From Brucellaceae bacterium (GTDB lineage Bacteria > Pseudomonadota > Alphaproteobacteria > Rhizobiales > Rhizobiaceae): a stretch of 14,336 bases of DNA. Shown here piece after piece: positions 1-6,397 of the stretch. Under the pieces are notes generated by a model that made no database searches, was not told the DNA's origin, and worked only from the letters and a program-made list of their open reading frames with translations. Both the position numbers and the translations under genes were made by a program. How positions within the stretch are numbered: position 1 is the stretch's first letter; every line of letters starts with the position of its first letter. Location of the stretch: contig JAIRVW010000018.1 of NCBI GenBank assembly GCA_031253705.1, forward strand, positions 1 to 14,336, in the 5' to 3' direction.

Positions 1-36
1 TTGCATATAACAGAGCAGAAAATAACGGGGAACACT

Positions 37-936
37 ATGATCGACAAGCTGGAATATTTCATTGCGCTTGCGCGGGAAAAACATTTCGGAAAAGCGGCGG
101 AAGATTGCGGCATTACCCAGCCGACACTCTCTGCCGGTATTCGTCAGCTTGAAGATATGCTGGGGGTGATGCTGGTGCAGCGCGGATCGCGCTTTCAGGG
201 GCTGACTCCGGAAGGGCAGCGTGTGCTGGAATGGGCAAGACGCATTGTCGGTGATGCACGCACGATGAAAGAAGAAATGCGTGCGGCACGTTTTGGTCTT
301 GGCGGGCACATCCGCATTGCGGCAATTCCCACTGCACTGGCCATGGTTTCGCAACTGACGACACCGTTTCGCGAGAAACATCCGGATGTGACTTTTACCA
401 TTATCTCGCGCACCTCGGTGGAAGTGCTGACTGCGCTTGAGAATTTCGAGATTGATGCCGGAATCAGCTATCTGGATAATGAGCCGCTGGGCAAAGTGAC
501 GGCCGTGCCGATTTATCGAGAGAGCTATCAGCTGATTACATCGGTGGGCAGCCGGTTTTCGGAGCGTGAAAGTGTCACATGGGCGGAAGTTGGCAGTCTG
601 CCACTGTGCCTGCTGACAAGCGATATGCAGAACCGCCGCATTATCAATCAGCATCTGGCGCAGGCCGGTGTAGTTGCACAGCCGACATTGGAGTCCAATT
701 CCATGATTGTGCTGTTTTCCCATATCCGCACAGGCAAATGGGCAAGCATTATGCCGTTGAATCTGTCCCAAATTCTGGGCTTTAGTGAACCGATCCGCTC
801 TATCCCGATTATGGAACCGCAGGCGAGCCATAGTGTCGGGCTGATTGCCGCGCAGCGTGAACCGCATACGCCGCTGATCGCTGCATTGCTGCATGAGGCG
901 CGGGCTTTGTCACGTATGATGACACCGCCGGATTGA
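37..936 (+). CDS. fdsR: LysR-type transcriptional regulator of the formate dehydrogenase operon (FdsR-like)
   Basis: A 299-residue LysR-type DNA-binding regulator, the usual length for the family. Residues 1-60 form the winged helix-turn-helix, with the recognition region near residues 16-39 (HFGKAAEDCGITQPTLS). Residues from about 90 onward are the two-lobed effector-binding domain, starting at the typical GHIRIAAIPT strand. I chose ATG 37 over an in-frame TTG at position 1 because GGGG (27-30) sits 6 nt upstream and the protein then begins with the family-typical MIDKLEYFIALA. It lies 84 nt upstream of fdsG and in the same direction, whereas many LysR regulators are divergent from their targets. 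By position and by the known fdsR of Cupriavidus it probably controls fdsGBAD in response to formate or a related signal; that role is inferred. A candidate operator overlaps its stop codon. It could also regulate an upstream gene outside the window. Confidence 0.85.
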   Translation: MIDKLEYFIALAREKHFGKAAEDCGITQPTLSAGIRQLEDMLGVMLVQRGSRFQGLTPEGQRVLEWARRIVGDARTMKEEMRAARFGLGGHIRIAAIPTALAMVSQLTTPFREKHPDVTFTIISRTSVEVLTALENFEIDAGISYLDNEPLGKVTAVPIYRESYQLITSVGSRFSERESVTWAEVGSLPLCLLTSDMQNRRIINQHLAQAGVVAQPTLESNSMIVLFSHIRTGKWASIMPLNLSQILGFSEPIRSIPIMEPQASHSVGLIAAQREPHTPLIAALLHEARALSRMMTPPD

Positions 937-955
937 TAGATTTTTTCTATCAATC
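931..955. promoter_or_regulatory. Candidate LysR-type operator (palindrome with T-N11-A) upstream of fdsG
   Basis: GATTGATAGA (931-940) and TCTATCAATC (946-955) are perfect 10-bp inverted arms around five T residues. The centre reads ATAG-N7-CTAT and contains T937-N11-A949, the LysR-family recognition pattern. The site covers the stop codon of the regulator and lies 66 nt upstream of the chosen fdsG ATG. A second short palindrome, TGAATTCA (972-979), is centred about 32 bp (roughly three helical turns) downstream and could be the activation half-site. The same palindrome could form a hairpin in mRNA, but the T-run is in the loop rather than after the stem, so it is a poor intrinsic terminator. 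Confidence 0.5.
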
Positions 956-1020
956 GACGGGATTGCCCTATTGAATTCAGGCCGTAGCTTTGATCTGTTC
1001 TAATGAGGGGAACAGAAAAC

Positions 1021-1569
1021 ATGACAATTGCGGGAGACTTTGACGGCATGTCAGGCTCGAATTCAGTTTATACCAGAAATACAGGCAGTCCTCAGAAGCG
1101 TGCAGTCAACAATGACATTGCTGCGCGCACGATAGAGATTATCAATGAGTATAAGGCTGTTGAAGGCCCGCTGCTTCCGGTTCTGCATGCTATTCAGGAA
1201 GAGTTTGGTTATGTGCCGGCCGAGACGCTGACGCTGATTGCCGAGGCACTGAACCTGTCGCGCGCGGAAGTGCACGGCGTTATGACTTTCTATCACGATT
1301 TTAGGGCCTCGCCGACCGGTCGCCATGTGATCCGGATATGCCGTGCTGAGGCCTGTCAGTCCATGGATGGCGACCGTATGGCCGAAGCCGTGCAGAAGCT
1401 GCTCGGTATCGGCTGGGGTGAAACAACCGGTGACGGTAAAATCACGCTTGAGGCGGTTTATTGTCTTGGTTTGTGCGCCTGTGCGCCTGCAGCGCAGGTG
1501 GATGACCGGCTGATCGGCCGTTTGAATGAGCGCAAAGCCGAACAGATGATTGCGGAGGCACGGGCATGA
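1021..1569 (+). CDS. fdsG: NAD-dependent formate dehydrogenase gamma subunit (NuoE-like, [2Fe-2S])
   Basis: Small electron-transfer subunit of the soluble NAD+-dependent molybdenum formate dehydrogenase, homologous to NuoE of complex I. With ATG 1021 it is 182 residues. The thioredoxin-like fold carries the four [2Fe-2S] ligands in the family pattern: C107-x4-C112 (CRAEAC) and C148-x3-C152 (CLGLC). The helical N-terminal half includes the NuoE-typical motifs QEEFGYVP and HGVMTFYHDF. The cluster should accept electrons at the FdsB flavin end. Three starts are possible: ATG 1003, ATG 1021 (GAGGGG at 1005-1010, 10 nt upstream) and ATG 1048 (GGGAG at 1032-1036). The first 30 residues are not conserved in kind, so the start is uncertain while the identity is not. 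Its stop overlaps the fdsB start by 4 nt (ATGA), which suggests translational coupling. Confidence 0.93.
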   Translation: MTIAGDFDGMSGSNSVYTRNTGSPQKRAVNNDIAARTIEIINEYKAVEGPLLPVLHAIQEEFGYVPAETLTLIAEALNLSRAEVHGVMTFYHDFRASPTGRHVIRICRAEACQSMDGDRMAEAVQKLLGIGWGETTGDGKITLEAVYCLGLCACAPAAQVDDRLIGRLNERKAEQMIAEARA

Positions 1570-3134
1570 GTGTGACGATTTATGTGCCTTGTGATGCCGC
1601 CGCTCTGGCACTCGGTGCCGATGAAGTGGCACATGCGATTGCCGGTGAAGCCGTAAAACGCGGTCTGGATATCAAGCTGGTGCGCAACGGCTCCCGCGGT
1701 ATGGTCTGGCTGGAACCGCTGGTTGAAGTGGCAACCGACAAAGGCCGTGTGGCCTATGGCCCTGTGGATGTGTCAGATGTGGCCTCGCTGTTTGACAGCG
1801 GCCTGCTTGAGGGCAAAGAGCACCCGCTATCGCTGGGGCTGACAGAAGAAATCCCGTTTCTTAAAAAACAAACCCGCCTGACTTTTGCCCGTTGCGGCGT
1901 GATCGATCCTTTATCGCTGGAGGATTACCGAGCACATGACGGCTTAAAAGGGCTGGAAAATGCCATTGCCATGCAGCCTGCGGATATTGTGGCGCAGGTC
2001 ACGGATTCCGGTCTGCGCGGTCGTGGTGGTGCGGGTTTCCCGACCGGTATTAAATGGAAAACGGTTCACGATGCGCAAGGTGCGCGTAAATATATTGTCT
2101 GTAATGCTGATGAGGGCGACAGCGGTACTTTTGCTGACCGTATGATTATGGAAGGTGATCCTTTCGTTCTCATTGAGGGTATGGCGATTGCCGGTATCGC
2201 AGTGGGCGCCACCAAAGGCTATCTCTATACACGCTCGGAATATCCGCATGCGATTGCGATGATGGAAAAGGCTGTCGAGATTGCCCGCAAAGCGGGTGTG
2301 CTTGGTGCCTCGGTGCTTGGCTCACGTTTCGCCTTTGATATGGAAGTGCGCACTGGTGCCGGTGCCTATGTCTGTGGTGAAGAAACCGCGTTGCTGGAAA
2401 GCCTTGAAGGTAAGCGCGGACTGGTGCGTGCCAAACCGCCATTGCCTGCTCATAAAGGCTTGTTCGGCAAACCGACAGTCATCAATAACGTGATCTCGCT
2501 GGCCTCTGTTCCGGTGATTATGGACAAGGGCGCTGCCTATTACCGTGATTTTGGTATGGGACGTTCCCGTGGTACAATTCCGCTGCAGATTGCCGGTAAT
2601 GTTAAATATGGCGGGCTGTTTGAGGCTGCTTTTGGTCTGACATTGGGCGAGATTGTCGATGATATCGGTGGCGGTACCGCAACCGGCCGTCCGGTTAAAG
2701 CGGTACAGGTTGGCGGGCCGCTTGGTGCTTATTTCCCGCGCGCATTGTTCGATACGCCGTTTGATTATGAAGCCTTTGCGGCCAAAGACGGTCTGATCGG
2801 CCATGCCGGTCTGGTGATCTTTGATGATCGGGCAGACATGCTGAAACAGGCGCGGTTCGCGATGGAATTCTGTGCCATTGAATCCTGCGGAAAATGCACC
2901 CCATGCCGTATCGGCTCGACACGTGGTGTTGAAGTGATCGACAGAATTGCAGCCGGTGTAGAAACCGATACGCAGATCGAGGTTCTGACAGATCTTTGCC
3001 AGACTATGAAGTTCGGCTCCCTTTGTGCGCTTGGCGGCTGTGCCCCTTATCCGGTGATGAGTGCCCTGACGCATTTTGAAGAGGATTTTCGCCCGCGCCG
3101 GACAAGCCAGCCTTTCGTGCAGGCAGCGGAATAG
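1566..3134 (+). CDS. fdsB: NAD-dependent formate dehydrogenase beta subunit (NuoF-like, FMN/NAD/[4Fe-4S])
   Basis: Diaphorase subunit that passes electrons from the Fe-S chain through FMN to NAD+. It is 522 residues, about the length I recall for FdsB. Residues 1-110 form a thioredoxin-like N-terminal domain fused to the NuoF core. The core shows the glycine-rich NADH/FMN motif GLRGRGGAGFPTG (149-161), the flavin motif CNADEGDSGTF (179-189), and CGEETALLESLEG (270-282). The [4Fe-4S] ligands are C441, C444, C447 (CGKCTPC) and C487 (SLCALGG). The start at ATG 1566 has GGAGG at 1554-1558 with 7-nt spacing and overlaps the fdsG stop. The stop codon TAG lies 12 nt before fdsA. No key residue appears missing, and the protein should be cytoplasmic. 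Confidence 0.96.
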   Translation: MSVTIYVPCDAAALALGADEVAHAIAGEAVKRGLDIKLVRNGSRGMVWLEPLVEVATDKGRVAYGPVDVSDVASLFDSGLLEGKEHPLSLGLTEEIPFLKKQTRLTFARCGVIDPLSLEDYRAHDGLKGLENAIAMQPADIVAQVTDSGLRGRGGAGFPTGIKWKTVHDAQGARKYIVCNADEGDSGTFADRMIMEGDPFVLIEGMAIAGIAVGATKGYLYTRSEYPHAIAMMEKAVEIARKAGVLGASVLGSRFAFDMEVRTGAGAYVCGEETALLESLEGKRGLVRAKPPLPAHKGLFGKPTVINNVISLASVPVIMDKGAAYYRDFGMGRSRGTIPLQIAGNVKYGGLFEAAFGLTLGEIVDDIGGGTATGRPVKAVQVGGPLGAYFPRALFDTPFDYEAFAAKDGLIGHAGLVIFDDRADMLKQARFAMEFCAIESCGKCTPCRIGSTRGVEVIDRIAAGVETDTQIEVLTDLCQTMKFGSLCALGGCAPYPVMSALTHFEEDFRPRRTSQPFVQAAE

Positions 3135-3146
3135 GAGTGACAGAAG

Positions 3147-6032
3147 ATGAGCTTAATTAAAGAAATCGATTACGGCACACCTGCATCCCGTTCTGAGAAA
3201 ATGGTGACCCTGACCATCGACGGCAATCAGGTGACCGTGCCGGAAGGCACCTCGATCATGCGTGCTTCGATGGAAGCCGGTATTGCCATTCCGAAGCTTT
3301 GCGCCACCGATATGGTGGATGCGTTCGGCTCCTGCCGCCTGTGTCTGGTGGAAATCGAAGGCCGGAACGGTACGCCGTCTTCCTGCACCACGCCGGTGAT
3401 GGAAGGTCAGGTGGTTCATACCCAGACCGGTCGTCTGAAATCTTTGCGCAAAGGCGTGATGGAACTTTATATCTCCGATCACCCGCTGGACTGTCTGACC
3501 TGCGCCGCCAATGGCGACTGCGAATTGCAGGATATGGCCGGTGCCGTAGGCCTACGTGATGTGCGCTATGGTCAGGACGGCGCGAACCATGTGTTCAAAC
3601 AAGGCCGCAATGACGGTGCGCTGAATGCAAAATGGATGCCGAAAGACGAGAGCAATCCATATTTCACCTATGATCCGTCCAAATGTATTGTCTGCTCCCG
3701 CTGCGTGCGCGCCTGCGAAGAAGTGCAGGGCACTTTCGCACTGACTATTGAGGGGCGCGGCTTTAATTCCCGCGTCTCACCGGGTATGCATGAGAGCTTC
3801 CTGGGCTCGGAATGTGTGTCCTGTGGTGCCTGTGTACAGGCTTGCCCGACAGCAACACTGACAGAAAAATCGGTGATCGAAATCGGTCAGCCGGAACATT
3901 CCAAAGTCACAACTTGCGCGTATTGCGGTGTCGGTTGCTCCTTCAAAGCAGAAATGCGAGGCGAAGAACTGGTACGCATGGTGCCGTATAAAGACGGTAA
4001 GGCCAATCGCGGCCACTCCTGCGTTAAAGGCCGCTTTGCTTACGGTTACGCCCATCACAAAGACCGTATTCTCAAGCCGATGATCCGTGAAAAGATCACC
4101 GATCCGTGGCGCGAAGTGTCATGGGAAGAAGCCTATGGCCGTGTGGCGAGCGAGTTTAAACGCTTGCAGACCCAGTACGGGCGCAATTCCATCGGTGGTA
4201 TTACCTCGTCACGCTGCACCAATGAAGAAACCTTCCTTGTGCAGAAACTGATCCGTGCCGGTTTCGGCAATAACAATGTCGATACCTGTGCGCGTGTCTG
4301 CCACTCGCCGACCGGTTATGGTCTGAATCAGACTTTCGGTACCTCTGCGGGGACGCAGGATTTTGACAGTGTTGAACATACCGATGTGGTGATGGTGATC
4401 GGTGCCAATCCGACCGACGGTCATCCGGTGTTCGGTTCGCGCCTGCGCAAGCGTCTGCGCCAAGGTGCTAAGCTGATCGTGATCGATCCGCGTCGTATTG
4501 ATCTGGTGCGTTCACCGCATATTGAGGCAGCACATCATCTGGCACTGCGTCCGGGTACGAATGTGGCAATCATGACGGCGCTGGCGCATGTGATTGTGAC
4601 CGAAGGCTTGCAGGATGATGCCTTCATCCGCGAGCGTTGCGAGAATGAAGAGTTCCGCGATTGGGTGGAGTTTGTCTCCCAACCGCAATACAGCCCTGAG
4701 GCTGTGGAACTGCTGACCGGTGTTCCGGCGCAAGAAGTACGCGGCGCGGCCCGTCTGTTTGCAACCGGCGGTAATGGTGCAATCTATTATGGTCTGGGTG
4801 TAACCGAGCATAGTCAGGGTTCCACCACCGTGATGGCAATTGCCAATCTTGCAATGGTCACCGGTAATATCGGCCGCAAGGGCGTGGGCGTGAACCCGCT
4901 GCGTGGTCAGAACAATGTGCAGGGCTCTTGCGATATGGGCTCATTCCCGCATGAATTGCCGGGCTATCGTCATATCTCCGATCCTGCAACCCGCGAGATT
5001 TATGAAAATATCTGGGGCGTGATCCTTCAGGATGAACCGGGACTGCGTATTCCAAATATGCTGGATGCGGCGGTAGAAGGCACCTTCAAGGGCATCTATA
5101 TTCAGGGTGAGGATATTCTGCAGTCCGATCCGGATACCCGCCATGTGGCCGCCGGTCTGGAAGCCATGGAATGTGTGGTGGTGCAGGACTTGTTCCTCAA
5201 TGAAACCGCCAATTTCGCCCATGTTTTCTTGCCGGGTTCGACCTTCCTCGAAAAGGACGGCACATTCACCAATGCGGAACGTCGTATCAACCGTGTGCGC
5301 AAGGTGATGACACCAACCAACGGCTATGCTGATTGGGAAGTGACGCAGAACCTTGCCCGTGCGATGGGGCTGAACTGGAACTATACGCATCCGTCGCAGA
5401 TCATGGACGAAATCGCCATGACCACGCCGACATTTGCCAATGTGTCCTATGAATTGCTGGAACGTGAAGGTTCCGTGCAGTGGCCATGTAATGCTAAAGC
5501 ACCGCTTGGCACGCCGGTAATGCATATTGACCATTTCGTGCGCGGCAAAGGCAAATTCATGCGCACCGAATATGTGGCAACCGATGAGCGTTCGGGCCCG
5601 CGCTTCCCGCTGCTGCTCACCACTGGGCGCATTCTTTCGCAATATAATGTGGGCGCACAGACTCGCCGTACCGAAAATGTGGCATGGCATGCGGAAGACC
5701 GTCTGGAAATCCATCCGCATGATGCGGAAGTGCGCGGTTTGCGTGACGGCGACTGGGTGAAGATCACCAGTCGTTCCGGTGAAACAACCTTGCGGGCGCT
5801 GGTCACTGATCGTGTGACACCGGGTGTGGTCTATACGACCTTCCACCATCCGACGACACAAGCCAATGTGGTGACCACCGATTTCTCGGACTGGGCGACC
5901 AACTGTCCGGAATATAAGGTGACAGCGGTGCAGATCAGCGCGTCCAACGGTCCGACACAATGGCAGCAGGAATACCGCGAACATTCCGAAGCCAGCCGCC
6001 TTATTAAAACAGCTTTGGATACGGTGAGTTAA
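3147..6032 (+). CDS. fdsA: NAD-dependent formate dehydrogenase alpha subunit (catalytic, Mo-bis-MGD)
   Basis: Catalytic subunit that oxidises formate to CO2; 961 residues, as expected for FdsA. The N-terminus is NuoG-like: a [2Fe-2S] ferredoxin domain (C52, C63, C66, C80), a His-ligated [4Fe-4S] site (H112, C116, C119, C125), and two ferredoxin-type [4Fe-4S] clusters (C180/C183/C186/C190 and C223/C226/C229/C233). The molybdopterin-oxidoreductase part starts with a further [4Fe-4S] motif (C257, C260, C264, C292). The active site reads DTCARVCHSPT, with C385 the likely Mo ligand followed by H386; R586 in NPLRGQNN matches the conserved catalytic arginine. The cysteine rather than selenocysteine ligand fits the soluble Fds class. 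The C-terminal dinucleotide-binding domain covers about 815-935. AGGAG (3133-3137) lies 9 nt before the ATG. No signal peptide is visible, so the enzyme is cytoplasmic. Confidence 0.97.
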   Translation: MSLIKEIDYGTPASRSEKMVTLTIDGNQVTVPEGTSIMRASMEAGIAIPKLCATDMVDAFGSCRLCLVEIEGRNGTPSSCTTPVMEGQVVHTQTGRLKSLRKGVMELYISDHPLDCLTCAANGDCELQDMAGAVGLRDVRYGQDGANHVFKQGRNDGALNAKWMPKDESNPYFTYDPSKCIVCSRCVRACEEVQGTFALTIEGRGFNSRVSPGMHESFLGSECVSCGACVQACPTATLTEKSVIEIGQPEHSKVTTCAYCGVGCSFKAEMRGEELVRMVPYKDGKANRGHSCVKGRFAYGYAHHKDRILKPMIREKITDPWREVSWEEAYGRVASEFKRLQTQYGRNSIGGITSSRCTNEETFLVQKLIRAGFGNNNVDTCARVCHSPTGYGLNQTFGTSAGTQDFDSVEHTDVVMVIGANPTDGHPVFGSRLRKRLRQGAKLIVIDPRRIDLVRSPHIEAAHHLALRPGTNVAIMTALAHVIVTEGLQDDAFIRERCENEEFRDWVEFVSQPQYSPEAVELLTGVPAQEVRGAARLFATGGNGAIYYGLGVTEHSQGSTTVMAIANLAMVTGNIGRKGVGVNPLRGQNNVQGSCDMGSFPHELPGYRHISDPATREIYENIWGVILQDEPGLRIPNMLDAAVEGTFKGIYIQGEDILQSDPDTRHVAAGLEAMECVVVQDLFLNETANFAHVFLPGSTFLEKDGTFTNAERRINRVRKVMTPTNGYADWEVTQNLARAMGLNWNYTHPSQIMDEIAMTTPTFANVSYELLEREGSVQWPCNAKAPLGTPVMHIDHFVRGKGKFMRTEYVATDERSGPRFPLLLTTGRILSQYNVGAQTRRTENVAWHAEDRLEIHPHDAEVRGLRDGDWVKITSRSGETTLRALVTDRVTPGVVYTTFHHPTTQANVVTTDFSDWATNCPEYKVTAVQISASNGPTQWQQEYREHSEASRLIKTALDTVS

Positions 6033-6035
6033 GCT

Positions 6036-6266
6036 ATGAGTGAACATACTTATCGCAGCCGTATTCCGATGATGGCATCACAGATTGCCACATTTTTCAG
6101 TTCGCAGACGCAGATTGATCAGGCGGCGGGTGTCGCCAAACATATCAATATGTTCTGGGAACCGCGTATGCGTACGCAATTATTTGATTTGATTGATGCA
6201 GGCGGAGAGGGGTTACATCCTCTGGTGATTGAAGCGGCACCGCTGATTAAACGCCCGAATGCATAA
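6036..6266 (+). CDS. fdsD: NAD-dependent formate dehydrogenase delta subunit
   Basis: Small 76-residue subunit of the Fds complex, recognised by length, position directly after fdsA, and the motif VAKHINMFWEPRMR (residues 33-46) preceded by an N-terminal ASQIATFFSSQ helix. FdsD is known in Rhodobacter and Cupriavidus as an accessory/structural subunit needed for active, cofactor-loaded FdsA; it has no redox ligands, and none are seen here. Only 3 nt separate it from the fdsA stop, and the weak ribosome site GGTGAG (6023-6028) lies inside fdsA, so coupled translation is likely. An intrinsic terminator starts 6 nt after its stop, making it the last gene of the transcript. In several other species fdsC sits between fdsA and fdsD; here it does not. 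Confidence 0.92.
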   Translation: MSEHTYRSRIPMMASQIATFFSSQTQIDQAAGVAKHINMFWEPRMRTQLFDLIDAGGEGLHPLVIEAAPLIKRPNA

Positions 6267-6272
6267 GAAAAT

Positions 6273-6310
6273 TCAGCCGGATACAGGACTGTATCCGGCT
6301 GATGTATTTT
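6273..6310 (+). terminator. Intrinsic terminator after fdsD
   Basis: A perfect 13-bp stem, TCAGCCGGATACA (6273-6285) and TGTATCCGGCTGA (6290-6302), encloses a 4-nt loop GGAC. It is followed by the T-rich TGTATTTT (6303-6310). It starts 6 nt after the fdsD stop. It should end most fds transcripts and so separate the transporter gene from the operon, unless there is read-through. Confidence 0.85.
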
Positions 6311-6343
6311 AATTTCAGCATGTTCATTCTGACAATTGAGAGA

Positions 6344-6390
6344 TGCCCGCAGGAGACGGGCAGGCTGCGGCGCGCCCGCAGAAGGGAGGA
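6344..6390 (+). promoter_or_regulatory. GC-rich structured leader of the transporter gene with alternative hairpins, ending at the ribosome site
   Basis: Two adjacent stem-loops can form: TGCCCG (6344-6349) with CGGGCA (6357-6362), and CTGCGG (6365-6370) with CCGCAG (6376-6381). The arms are also cross-compatible: CCGCAG at 6347-6352 can pair with CTGCGG at 6365-6370, and CGGGC at 6357-6361 with GCCCG at 6374-6378. Each cross-pairing excludes at least one of the first pair. The second hairpin ends 2 nt before the strong ribosome site GGGAGGA (6384-6390). This could tune translation, but no known riboswitch class was recognised and no complementary anti-ribosome-site strand is seen. No convincing promoter was found between the terminator at 6273-6310 and this leader. 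Confidence 0.4.
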
Positions 6391-6397
6391 TTTTGGC

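Noticed and set aside
1..36. TTG start at position 1 for the LysR-type regulator
   Set aside because: It would add 12 atypical residues and has no visible ribosome site inside the window. ATG 37 has GGGG at 27-30 and yields the family-typical N-terminus.
931..955. Inverted repeat as an intrinsic terminator of the regulator gene
   Set aside because: The T residues are in the loop, the stem is AT-rich and no T-tract follows. The pattern fits a LysR operator better, though weak termination is not excluded.
4941..6047. Minus-strand open frame (368 codons) opposite the end of fdsA
   Set aside because: It has no domain signature and a shadow-like composition, and it lies wholly across conserved fdsA and into fdsD.
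6302..6397. In-frame upstream starts (ATG 6302 and 6320) for the transporter
   Set aside because: They overlap or abut the fdsD terminator, lack ribosome sites and encode a basic tail unlike the family. ATG 6398 has a strong GGGAGGA site.
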